Shown here piece by piece: positions 33,260 through 41,111 of a stretch of DNA of 64,000 nucleotides; the first letter of the stretch is position 1, and the number at the start of each line of letters is the position of its first letter. A program made the translations under genes and the position numbers. The notes beneath the pieces were generated by a model that did not search any database, was not told the DNA's origin, and saw only the letters and a list, made by a program, of their open reading frames with translations. This DNA comes from Peterkaempfera bronchialis (GTDB lineage: Bacteria > Actinomycetota > Actinomycetes > Streptomycetales > Streptomycetaceae): positions 1,240,001 through 1,304,000 of the forward strand of contig NZ_CP031264.1 of assembly GCF_003258605.2 (NCBI RefSeq), written 5' to 3'.

Positions 33260-33275
33260 GTACGGGGGTCCGTAC
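33260..33275 (-). promoter_or_regulatory. Small hairpin between leader ORF and rsgA
   Basis: GTACGG and CCGTAC pair across a 4-base loop, placed between the stop of the 23-codon ORF and the rsgA start. A larger hairpin (33430-33452, 8-bp stem CGGGCCGG) lies farther upstream. Confidence 0.4.
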
Positions 33276-33278
33276 GGC

Positions 33279-33350
33279 TCAGGCGGCGACCGGGTGGAGG
33301 TGGGAGGCGCGGGGGCTGCTCGGGGCAGCCGTGATGACGGCGGCAGTCAT
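33279..33350 (-). CDS. 23-residue leader ORF upstream of rsgA
   Basis: MTAAVITAAPSSPRASHLHP then VAA and stop. GGAGGTGA, a near-perfect match to the 16S tail, sits five bases before the ATG at 33350. The ORF ends 61 bases before the rsgA start on the same strand. I know no homologue. The strong ribosome site argues that it is translated; it might act as a leader that couples rsgA expression to translation, or be a free small peptide. Confidence 0.5.
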   Translation of the reverse strand: MTAAVITAAPSSPRASHLHPVAA

Positions 33351-33574
33351 CGGGCTCACCTCCCTGCTCCGTGCCGGTCTGCTGCCGGCGCTGCTCTCTG
33401 CCCGCATGGGCGCGGACCTGCTCCCTCGCCGGGCCGGTGGCTCTCCGGCCCGCGAAGGATCTGCCGTACGACGGCCGGGGACACCCGGGCGGCGCGACAG
33501 CGGGAGTCTACGGACCCGCCGACACGGCCGCACCCGGTTTTCGGACCGCACCCGGTTTTCCGGCCGCCCCCAGG

Positions 33575-34840
33575 TCAGCGGCGCGGCACCCGGTAGCCGA
33601 CGGACCGGTCGGGCGGCGGGTCGCTGTCGGGCGGCGGCGGGCCGGGGCGTCGGCGCGGGCGGCGGCCGCCGATACGGCCCCGCAGGTCGCCCGGCGGCAG
33701 CAGGTCGGCCCAGCGTTCGGGGTACTCGGAGGGCACCTCGCCGCCCGGGTCGTCGTCGTCCGGGTCGGGGTCCTCGTCGTCCCCGGGGTCCGCCGGGTGC
33801 GGGGCGGGCGGGCGCTCGGCGGCCCGCCGGGCGGCGGCGCGGCGGATCACCGCAGCGGCGGCCTCCTCGTCGGCGCGCTTGTGCTCGGCGCGCGCCTCGG
33901 CGGTCTCCTGGCTGGGCCAGCGGCGGTCGATGGCGGTGTTCATGGCCGCGCCGATCAGTACGGCCAGCGCCACCACGAAGATCCAGAGCAGTACGGCGAC
34001 AGGTGCGGCCAGCGAGCCGTACACGGTGGGGCCCTCTCCCCCCTCCACCGAGTTGACCAGGTAGACGCGGAGCAGCGCGCTGCACACCACCAGCACCAGC
34101 AGGGCGACCAGGGCGCCGGGGATGTCCTCCCGCCAGGGCGTCCGGGCGGGGACGGAGACGTGGTACAGGGTGGTGAGGAAGACGATCAGCAGCACGATCG
34201 CCACCGGCCAGTAGAGCGCGCTGACCAGCCCGGCGACTTCGGGTAGCGCGGCCACCACCATCCCGGGGCCGGCCACCAGCAGCGGCAGCACCAGCGAGCC
34301 GATCACCAGCGCGGCCAGGTAGAGGCCGAGGGAGAGCGCCCGGGTCTGCACGATGCCGCGCTTGCCGTCCAGCCCGTACATCACGGTGATGGTGTCGATG
34401 AAGATGTACAGCGCCCGCGATCCCGACCAGAGGGAGAGCAGGAAGCCGATGGAGATCAGGTCGGGTCGGCCGCCGTCGAAGACGCTCTTCAGCAGGGGTC
34501 TGACGATCTGGTCGACGGACTCCCGGGAGAGCACGGTGCCGGAGGCGTCGACGATGTCCTGCTGGAGGTTGTCGATGGTTCCGGCACCGACGATGTCGTC
34601 GAGGTAGCCGAGGGTGCCCGCCAGGCAGAGCAGCAGCGGCGGGATGGACAACAGGGTGAAGAAGGCCGCCTCGGCGGCGAGTCCGGTGACCCGGTACTCG
34701 ACGCAGGTGTTGGTGGTGTCCTTGATCAGCGCCCAGACCGTGGAACGCCAGGAGTCACCCCCGAACCGCCGTCCCGCGCGCCGGGATCCCTTCGCCCGGT
34801 GCTTGGGGGCCTTCCGAGGGGTTTCGCCTGCTGGTTGCAC
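33575..34840 (-). CDS. YihY/BrkB-family inner-membrane protein
   Basis: 421 residues. About six membrane helices over residues ~40-310, with the family marks VEYRVTGLAAEAAFFTLLSIPPLLL, LSLWSGSRALYIFIDTITVMYG, VTVPART-like VSVPARTPWREDIPGA and YGSLAAPVAVLLWIFVVALAVLIGA. The last ~100 residues are a cytoplasmic tail rich in Asp, Pro and Arg. Family function is unsettled (once called RNase BN, wrongly). GTG 34840 follows TAGGGA; upstream in-frame sequence to 35113 runs opposite the cysteine leader peptide and is not protein-like. Divergent from the sulfur operon. Confidence 0.87.
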   Translation of the reverse strand: MQPAGETPRKAPKHRAKGSRRAGRRFGGDSWRSTVWALIKDTTNTCVEYRVTGLAAEAAFFTLLSIPPLLLCLAGTLGYLDDIVGAGTIDNLQQDIVDASGTVLSRESVDQIVRPLLKSVFDGGRPDLISIGFLLSLWSGSRALYIFIDTITVMYGLDGKRGIVQTRALSLGLYLAALVIGSLVLPLLVAGPGMVVAALPEVAGLVSALYWPVAIVLLIVFLTTLYHVSVPARTPWREDIPGALVALLVLVVCSALLRVYLVNSVEGGEGPTVYGSLAAPVAVLLWIFVVALAVLIGAAMNTAIDRRWPSQETAEARAEHKRADEEAAAAVIRRAAARRAAERPPAPHPADPGDDEDPDPDDDDPGGEVPSEYPERWADLLPPGDLRGRIGGRRPRRRPGPPPPDSDPPPDRSVGYRVPRR

Positions 34841-34993
34841 GTCCCTACCGTATCCGGAGGGGACCTCCGCACTCACGTTCCGCCCGGGCTGCCGACCGGG
34901 CACCCAGCGACCCTGTCTCACCATGCGAATACATTCTGTCTGACATATGGACGACAGTGGACCTCCGGGAGATCCGCATGGGAATCTCTTGCC

Positions 34994-35077
34994 ATGTCTG
35001 GTGCCGGAACAACCTTGGTCGGTCGACTCCACGTCGATCTGCTTCGCGTGTCCAGCGCCATCTGTCCGGTGACCTGA
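34994..35077 (+). CDS. Cysteine-responsive leader peptide of the sulfur operon
   Basis: 27 residues, MSGAGTTLVGRLHVDLLRVS followed by SAICPVT and stop. The RLHVDLLRVSSAIC core is the actinobacterial putative-leader-peptide pattern found before sulfur-assimilation genes, with a Cys codon close to the stop. It ends 186 bases before the sulfite reductase. The likely role is attenuation: stalling at the Cys codon when cysteine is scarce changes the leader fold and lets the operon be expressed. Its ribosome site is weak. Confidence 0.8.
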   Translation: MSGAGTTLVGRLHVDLLRVSSAICPVT

Positions 35078-35263
35078 TTCCCCTGCCGCCACCACTGATC
35101 CGGCGCCACCCACCTCGCCATCCCCGCCGACGCGGATGTGCGGGCGCCTCCGGCCAGGTCACTGCCTACCGTCCTTGCGAACCCCGCAGGTCACCGCAGT
35201 GCTGCGCCCAGGAGGCCGCCTGCCCCTGTGACACGCGTCACCACCTGCCGAAGGACGCACTCC

Positions 35264-36991
35264 ATGGCCACCACTCCCGCCCCCGACCGGGCAGCGCCCC
35301 AGCCGGACGCCGCCCCCGAGCGCCGTCCCGCCGCCCGCAAGGTGACCCGTCACCGCGGCGAGGGACAGTGGGCGAGGGGACACTTCACGCCGCTGAACGC
35401 CAATGAGCAGCTGAAGAAGGACGACGACGGTCTCAATGTGCGGACACGCATTGAGACGATTTACGCCCATCGCGGCTTTGACTCCATCGACTCCGCCGAC
35501 CTGCGCGGCCGGATGCGCTGGTGGGGCCTCTACACCCAGCGCCGGCCCGGGATCGACGGCGGCAAGACGGCCGTCCTGGAACCGCACGAGCTGGACGACG
35601 AGTACTTCATGATGCGGGTGCGCATCGACGGCGGCCGGCTCACCACCGACCAGCTGCGCGCCATCGGCGAGGTCTCCCAGGCGTACGCCCGGGGCACCGC
35701 CGACCTCACCGACCGGCAGAACGTCCAGCTGCACTGGGTCCGCATCGAGGACGTCCCCGCCATCTGGGAGCGGCTGGAGGCGGTGGGCCTCTCCACCACC
35801 GAGGCATGCGGCGATGTGCCGCGCGTGGTCCTCGGCTCCCCGGTCGCCGGGGTGGCCGCCGACGAGATCATCGACGGCACGCCCGCCATCGACGAGATCC
35901 ACCGGCGCTTCATCGGCAGCAAGGAGTTCTCCAACCTGCCGCGCAAGTTCAAGACCGCCATCTCGGGCTCGCCGCTGCTGGACGTGGTCCACGAGATCAA
36001 CGATGTGGCCTTCGTCGGCGTGGTCCACCCCGAGCACGGCCCGGGCTTCGACCTCTGGGTCGGCGGCGGCCTCTCCACCAACCCCAGGTTCGGCGTCCGG
36101 CTGGGCGCCTGGGTGCCGCTGAAGGAGGTGCCGGAGGTCTGGGCCGGGGTGATCTCCATCTTCCGCGACTACGGCTACCGCCGGCTGCGCAACCGCGCCC
36201 GGCTGAAGTTCCTGGTCGCCGACTGGGGCGCCGAGAAGTTCCGCCAGGTGCTGGAGGACGAGTACCTGAAGCGGTCCCTGCTGGACGGCCCCGCCCCCGA
36301 GCAGCCCGCCCAGCGGTGGCGCGACCACGTCGGGGTGCACCGCCAGAAGGACGGCAACTTCTACGTCGGCTTCGCGCCCCGGGTCGGCCGGGTGGACGGC
36401 GCCCTGCTGAGCAAGGTCGCCGACCTCGCCGCGGCCCATGGCTCCGGCCGGCTGCGGACCACCGTCGAGCAGAAGATGATCGTGCTGGATGTGGCCGAGG
36501 CGCAGGTCGACTCGCTGGTCGCCGGGCTGGAGGCGCTGGACCTGCGGGTCAGCCCCTCCCCCTTCCGGCGCGGCACCATGGCCTGCACCGGGATCGAGTT
36601 CTGCAAGCTCGCCATCGTGGAGACCAAGGAGCGCGGCCGCTCGCTGATCGACGAACTGGAGCACCGGCTGCCGGAGTTCGACGAGCCGCTCACCATCAAC
36701 ATCAACGGCTGCCCCAACGCCTGCGCCCGCATCCAGACCGCCGACATCGGCCTCAAGGGCCAGCTGGTCACCGGCGAGAACGGCGAGCAGGTGGAAGGCT
36801 TCCAGGTGCACCTGGGCGGTGCGCTCGGCCTGGAGCCGTCCTTCGGCCGCAAGGTCCGCGGCCTCAAGGTCACCTCGGCGGAGCTGCCGGACTACGTCGA
36901 GCGGGTGCTGCGCCGCTTCCAGGCGGAGCGCACCGAGGGCGAGCGGTTCGCCCAGTGGGCCGCCCGCGCCCCCGAGGAGGCGCTCTCGTGA
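35264..36991 (+). CDS. sir: Ferredoxin-type sulfite (nitrite/sulfite) reductase
   Basis: 575 residues, assimilatory siroheme enzyme that reduces sulfite to sulfide. Two ferredoxin-like half-domains are visible, with LTDRQNVQLHWV near 155 and the siroheme/4Fe-4S signature MACTGIEFCKLAIVETK near 435 with INGCPNACAR near 480. The Arg/Lys siroheme-binding residues in LPRKFKTAISG are present. The cysteine context and neighbours argue for sulfite over nitrite. ATG 35264 has GAAGGA eight bases upstream. First enzyme gene of the operon, behind the leader peptide; stop overlaps the next gene (GTGA). Confidence 0.93.
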   Translation: MATTPAPDRAAPQPDAAPERRPAARKVTRHRGEGQWARGHFTPLNANEQLKKDDDGLNVRTRIETIYAHRGFDSIDSADLRGRMRWWGLYTQRRPGIDGGKTAVLEPHELDDEYFMMRVRIDGGRLTTDQLRAIGEVSQAYARGTADLTDRQNVQLHWVRIEDVPAIWERLEAVGLSTTEACGDVPRVVLGSPVAGVAADEIIDGTPAIDEIHRRFIGSKEFSNLPRKFKTAISGSPLLDVVHEINDVAFVGVVHPEHGPGFDLWVGGGLSTNPRFGVRLGAWVPLKEVPEVWAGVISIFRDYGYRRLRNRARLKFLVADWGAEKFRQVLEDEYLKRSLLDGPAPEQPAQRWRDHVGVHRQKDGNFYVGFAPRVGRVDGALLSKVADLAAAHGSGRLRTTVEQKMIVLDVAEAQVDSLVAGLEALDLRVSPSPFRRGTMACTGIEFCKLAIVETKERGRSLIDELEHRLPEFDEPLTININGCPNACARIQTADIGLKGQLVTGENGEQVEGFQVHLGGALGLEPSFGRKVRGLKVTSAELPDYVERVLRRFQAERTEGERFAQWAARAPEEALS

Positions 36992-37158
36992 GCGAACGGG
37001 CCGCGCCCTTCTACTGCCCGTACTGCGGCGACGAGGACCTGCGGCCGTCGGAGACCGGCGGCCACGGGGCCTGGGAGTGCGCCTCCTGCTCCCGCGCCTT
37101 CACCCTGCGGTTCCTCGGCCTGCTGGCCGGGCCCCGGCCCGAGGGGAGTACCCGATGA
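36988..37158 (+). CDS. 56-residue zinc-ribbon protein of the sulfur operon
   Basis: 56 residues with two CxxC pairs, FYCPYCGDEDLRP and WECASCSRAFTLRF, a textbook zinc ribbon. It starts at GTG overlapping the sulfite-reductase stop and ends overlapping the APS-reductase start, so all three are translationally coupled. The fixed place between these genes suggests it helps electron transfer, cluster assembly or enzyme stability, but that is inference. Too small to be an enzyme. Confidence 0.85.
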   Translation: MSERAAPFYCPYCGDEDLRPSETGGHGAWECASCSRAFTLRFLGLLAGPRPEGSTR

Positions 37159-37874
37159 CAAGCACCACCGCCGACGCCGGCCACCGCCCCGCCGAGGAGC
37201 TGGAGTCGCTGGCGCTGCGCGCCGGCCGCGACCTGGAGGACGCCTCCCCGCAGGAGGTGCTGCGCTGGGCAGCGGAGACCTTCGGCCGCCGCTTCTGCGT
37301 CACCTCCTCCATGGAGGACGCCGTGGTGGCGCACCTGGCCTCCTCGGTCTTCCCCGGGGTGGACGTGGTCTTCCTGGACACCGGCTACCACTTCCCGGAG
37401 ACCATCGGCACCCGGGACGCGGTGGCGGCGGTGATGCCGGTCAACGTCATCACCCTGACGCCGCGTCAGACGGTGGCCGAGCAGGACGCCGAGCACGGGC
37501 CGAAGCTGCACGACCGCGACCCCGACCTCTGCTGCGCGCTGCGCAAGGTCGAGCCGCTGCAACGCGGCCTGGCCGGCTACGACGCCTGGGCCACCGGGCT
37601 GCGCCGCGACGAGTCCCCGACCCGGGCGAACACCCCGGTCGTCGGCTGGGACCCCAAGCGCCGCAAGGTGAAGGTCGCCCCCATCGCCCGCTGGACCCAG
37701 GACGACGTGGACGCCTATGTCGCCGAGCACGGGGTGCTGCTCAACCCGCTGCTCTGGGACGGCTACGCCTCGGTCGGCTGCGCTCCCTGCACCCGCAGGG
37801 TCGCCGACGGCGAGGACGCCCGCGCCGGCCGCTGGGCGGGCACCGGCAAGACCGAGTGCGGCCTGCACACCTGA
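37155..37874 (+). CDS. cysH: Adenylyl-sulfate reductase (APS reductase, CysH family)
   Basis: 239 residues. PP-loop-like SSMEDAVVAHLA near 55, VVFLDTGYHFPET near 75, and the 4Fe-4S cysteines CCALRKVEP near 130 plus CAPCTRR near 215. These four Cys mark APS reductases rather than PAPS reductases. The catalytic Cys is in the C-terminal ECGLH motif. It makes sulfite for the upstream reductase. ATG 37155 overlaps the previous stop, GGGGAG upstream. Followed at its own stop codon by a tandem TGACCAC repeat. Confidence 0.93.
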   Translation: MTSTTADAGHRPAEELESLALRAGRDLEDASPQEVLRWAAETFGRRFCVTSSMEDAVVAHLASSVFPGVDVVFLDTGYHFPETIGTRDAVAAVMPVNVITLTPRQTVAEQDAEHGPKLHDRDPDLCCALRKVEPLQRGLAGYDAWATGLRRDESPTRANTPVVGWDPKRRKVKVAPIARWTQDDVDAYVAEHGVLLNPLLWDGYASVGCAPCTRRVADGEDARAGRWAGTGKTECGLHT

Positions 37875-37941
37875 CCACTGCCTGACCACTGCCTGACCAC
37901 TGCTTGACCACGCCCGATCTGACCACGCCCCACCTGACCAC
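37872..37941 (+). repeat. Tandem TGACCAC repeat starting at the cysH stop codon
   Basis: Six TGACCAC copies at 37872, 37883, 37894, 37905, 37920 and 37935; the first is the cysH stop. The first three spacings are 11 bases, so stops fall in all frames. A seventh copy is the cysC start region at 37976. Confidence 0.85.
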
Positions 37942-37975
37942 CCCTCAACTGCACCACCGACCGGGAGCGGACCAC

Positions 37976-38566
37976 GTGACCACCACAGCCGACGGGACGG
38001 CGAGCCGGCAGGACACCGCAGCCGCCGCGCAGCAGCGCGGCGCCACCGTGTGGCTGACCGGGCTGCCCAGCGCGGGCAAGACCACCATCGCCTATGCGCT
38101 GGCCGAGCGGCTGCGCGCCGAGGGCCGCCGGGTGGAGGTGCTGGACGGCGACGAGATCCGCACCTTCCTCTCGGCCGGCCTCGGCTTCACCCGCGAGGAC
38201 CGGCACACCAATGTCACCCGGATCGGCTTTGTCGCCGAGCTGCTGGCCTCGCACGGGGTGACGGTGCTGGCCCCGGTGATCGCCCCGTATGCCGCCTCCC
38301 GCGAGGCGGTGCGCGCCCGGCACGGCGAGGCGGGCACCGCGTTCCTTGAGGTCCATGTGGCGACCCCGGTGGAGGTCTGCTCGGTCCGCGACGTCAAGGG
38401 CCTGTACGCCCGGCAGGCGGCCGGTGAGATCTCCGGCCTCACCGGCGTGGACGACCCGTACGAGGCGCCCGAGCGGCCCGACCTGAGGATCGAGGCGCAC
38501 ACCCAGCCGGTGGCCGAGTCGGCCGCCGCCCTGCACGCCCTGCTCACCGAAAGGGGACTGGCATGA
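37976..38566 (+). CDS. cysC: Adenylyl-sulfate kinase
   Basis: 196 residues. P-loop [17 protein letters not shown] near 25, [21 protein letters not shown] near 55, and the lid [23 protein letters not shown] near 120 mark the APS kinase. It makes PAPS; having it beside an APS reductase is usual in streptomycetes, where PAPS serves sulfation. GTG 37976 has GGGAG eight bases upstream; the frame is open back to 37904, but only through the repeat region. Overlaps cysD by ATGA. Confidence 0.93.
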   Translation: MTTTADGTASRQDTAAAAQQRGATVWLTGLPSAGKTTIAYALAERLRAEGRRVEVLDGDEIRTFLSAGLGFTREDRHTNVTRIGFVAELLASHGVTVLAPVIAPYAASREAVRARHGEAGTAFLEVHVATPVEVCSVRDVKGLYARQAAGEISGLTGVDDPYEAPERPDLRIEAHTQPVAESAAALHALLTERGLA

Positions 38567-39504
38567 CGACGGCGGCTCGGCAGCCCGCGCTCGACGGCAC
38601 CGACAACCCCTACACCCTCTCCCACCTGGATGCCCTGGAGGCGGAGGCGGTCCACATCTTCCGCGAGGTGGCGGGCGAGTTCGAGCGGCCGGTGCTGCTC
38701 TTCTCCGGCGGCAAGGACTCCATCCTGATGCTGCAACTGGCGCTGAAGGCGTTCTGGCCCGCGCCGGTGCCCTTCGCCCTGCTGCATGTGGACACCGGGC
38801 ACAACTTCCCGGAGGTCATCGCCTACCGCGACCGGGTGGTCGCGGAGTACGGGCTCCAGCTGCATGTGGCCTCCGTGCAGGAGTACATCGACAGCGGGCG
38901 GCTGCGCGAGCGCCCCGACGGCACCCGCAACCCGCTCCAGACGGTGCCGCTCACCGAGGCGATCCAGCAGCACCGCTTCGACGCGGTCTTCGGCGGCGGT
39001 CGGCGCGACGAGGAGAAGGCCCGCGCCAAGGAGCGGGTCTTCTCGCTGCGTGACGAGTTCTCCCAGTGGGACCCGCGCCGCCAGCGCCCCGAGCTGTGGC
39101 AGCTCTACAACGGCCGGCACGCCCCTGGTGAGCATGTCCGGGTCTTCCCGCTCTCCAACTGGACCGAGCTGGACGTCTGGCAGTACATCGAGCGGGAGAA
39201 GGTCGAGCTGCCGGAGATCTACTTCGCCCACCACCGCGAGGTGTTCCAGCGGGCCGGGATGTGGCTGACCGCCGGCGAGTGGGGCGGCCCCAAGGAGGGC
39301 GAGCCGGTCGAGCGGCGGCTGGTGCGCTACCGCACCGTCGGCGACATGTCCTGCACCGGCGCGGTCGACTCGGACGCCGTCACGGTGGCCGATGTGATCG
39401 CCGAGGTGGCCGCCAGCCGGCTCACCGAGCGGGGCGCCACCCGGGCCGACGACAAGCTCTCCGAGGCCGCCATGGAGGACCGCAAGCGCGAGGGGTACTT
39501 CTAG
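38563..39504 (+). CDS. cysD: Sulfate adenylyltransferase subunit 2
   Basis: 313 residues, typical length. The PP-loop [20 protein letters not shown] near 45, [16 protein letters not shown] near 75, and [19 protein letters not shown] near 145 are diagnostic. With CysN it makes APS from ATP and sulfate. AAGGGG precedes ATG 38563, which overlaps the cysC stop. C-terminus [10 protein letters not shown] is the normal family end. Confidence 0.96.
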   Translation: MTTAARQPALDGTDNPYTLSHLDALEAEAVHIFREVAGEFERPVLLFSGGKDSILMLQLALKAFWPAPVPFALLHVDTGHNFPEVIAYRDRVVAEYGLQLHVASVQEYIDSGRLRERPDGTRNPLQTVPLTEAIQQHRFDAVFGGGRRDEEKARAKERVFSLRDEFSQWDPRRQRPELWQLYNGRHAPGEHVRVFPLSNWTELDVWQYIEREKVELPEIYFAHHREVFQRAGMWLTAGEWGGPKEGEPVERRLVRYRTVGDMSCTGAVDSDAVTVADVIAEVAASRLTERGATRADDKLSEAAMEDRKREGYF

Positions 39505-39506
39505 AG

Positions 39507-40871
39507 ATGTCGACCGACCTTCACAATGACTCACCGGCACCTGCGGAGAATCCTTTCGGCGAGGCCTCGGCCACCGCGCTGCTGCGCTTCGCCACCGCCG
39601 GCTCGGTCGACGACGGCAAGTCCACCCTGGTCGGCCGGCTGCTGCACGACTCCAAGTCGGTGCTGACCGACCAGTTGGAGGCCGTCGAGCACGCCTCCCG
39701 CCGCCGTGGCCAGGAGGCCCCGGACCTGGCGCTGCTCACCGACGGCCTGCGCGCCGAGCGCGAGCAGGGCATCACCATCGACGTGGCCTACCGCTACTTC
39801 GCCACCCCGCGCCGCCGCTTCATCCTGGCCGACACCCCCGGGCATGTGCAGTACACCCGCAACATGGTCACCGGCGCCTCCACCGCCGAGCTGGCCGTGG
39901 TGCTGGTCGACGCCCGCAACGGCGTGGTGGAGCAGACCCGCCGGCACGCCGCCGTCGCCGCGCTGCTGCGGGTGCCGCATGTGGTGCTGGCGGTCAACAA
40001 GATGGACCTGGTGGAGTACGCCGAGCCGGTCTTCGCCGCCATCGCCGAGGAGTTCAGCGCGTACGCCGCCTCGCTGGGCGTGCCGGAGGTCACCGCCGTC
40101 CCCATCTCGGCGCTGGCCGGCGACAACGTCGTGGAGCCCTCCGCCCATATGGACTGGTACGGCGGCCCGACCCTGCTGGAGCACCTGGAGACCGTCCCGG
40201 TCGGCTCCGACCCGTCCGCCGAACCGGCCCGCTTCCCGGTGCAGTATGTGATCCGGCCGCAGTCCGGCGAGTACCGCGACTACCGGGGCTACGCCGGCCG
40301 GCTGACCTCCGGGGTGCTGCGCACCGGCGACCCGGTGACCGTGCTGCCGTCCGGGCTGACCACCACCGTGGCCGGGATCGACGCGCTGGGCGAGGAGACC
40401 GACATCGCCTGGGCGCCGCAGTCCGTCACCGTGCGGCTGGCCGACGACATCGACGTCTCCCGGGGCGACCTGATCGCCGGCGGCGCCGCGCCCGAGCCGG
40501 TGAAGGACGTCGAGGCGACCGTCTGCCATCTGCACGACCGGCCGCTGCGGGTCGGCGACCGGGTGCTGCTCAAGCACACCACCCGCACCGTGCGGGCACT
40601 GGTCAAGGAGATCCCGTACCGGGTCGACATCGACACCCTGGAGCGGCGCGGCGCCCCCGAGGGGCTGGCGGTCAACGACATCGGCCGGGTGGTGCTGCGC
40701 ACCGCCGAGCCGCTGGCGCTGGACGAGTACGCGGACCATCGCTACACCGGGGCGTTCCTGCTGATCGACCCGGCGGACGGCACCACCCTCACCGCCGGCA
40801 TGGCGGGCGAGGCTTTCGGCACCGCGCTGCATGACGCGGTCACCCAGGACGAAGGGGAGGACTGGGTCTGA
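39507..40871 (+). CDS. cysN: Sulfate adenylyltransferase subunit 1 (GTPase)
   Basis: 454 residues. GTPase motifs: AGSVDDGKSTLVGRLLHD (G1, ~30), DTPGHVQYTRNM (G3, ~108), NKMDL (G4, ~163); the rest is the EF-Tu-like domains. GTP hydrolysis drives APS formation by CysD. ATG 39507 begins two bases after the cysD stop, the ribosome site is weak, so it likely depends on coupling. No fused CysC domain, in line with a separate cysC. Confidence 0.95.
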   Translation: MSTDLHNDSPAPAENPFGEASATALLRFATAGSVDDGKSTLVGRLLHDSKSVLTDQLEAVEHASRRRGQEAPDLALLTDGLRAEREQGITIDVAYRYFATPRRRFILADTPGHVQYTRNMVTGASTAELAVVLVDARNGVVEQTRRHAAVAALLRVPHVVLAVNKMDLVEYAEPVFAAIAEEFSAYAASLGVPEVTAVPISALAGDNVVEPSAHMDWYGGPTLLEHLETVPVGSDPSAEPARFPVQYVIRPQSGEYRDYRGYAGRLTSGVLRTGDPVTVLPSGLTTTVAGIDALGEETDIAWAPQSVTVRLADDIDVSRGDLIAGGAAPEPVKDVEATVCHLHDRPLRVGDRVLLKHTTRTVRALVKEIPYRVDIDTLERRGAPEGLAVNDIGRVVLRTAEPLALDEYADHRYTGAFLLIDPADGTTLTAGMAGEAFGTALHDAVTQDEGEDWV

Positions 40872-40984
40872 TGCCCGGCGAGGCGTTCTCCGGCATGGAC
40901 AAGGAAGGCGGCCGCATCGGCAGCGGCGTCCTCGGCAGCGGCCAGGGCGGCGTGGCGCGATGTGCGCGCGGGCAGGGCGTCTGA
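40871..40984 (+). CDS. Possible 37-residue ORF coupled to cysN
   Basis: Its ATG shares the last A of the cysN stop (TGATG). The product is Gly/Arg-rich (MPGEAFSGMDKEGG then RIGSGVLGSGQGGV). No known family. The coupling and lack of spacing are the only support; it may be a chance ORF. Confidence 0.3.
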   Translation: MPGEAFSGMDKEGGRIGSGVLGSGQGGVARCARGQGV

Positions 40985-41111
40985 GCGCGAAGCCGCGCTG
41001 ACGCCCTGTCACCGGGCCGTCCGCCGTCCACAGCGGCGGCGGCCCGGGCCCGCCCGGCGTACCACGCCGGACCCGACCTCCCTGACCGCTCCACTCCCGT
41101 GAGGACCTGCC

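Noticed and set aside
33430-33452. Metabolite riboswitch before rsgA
   Set aside because: The hairpins do not match any riboswitch consensus I know (SAM, cobalamin, TPP, ykkC), and rsgA is not a usual target.
37872-37975. CRISPR-like array
   Set aside because: The TGACCAC units are short, spacers are 4-8 bases and no cas genes are present; it is a minisatellite.
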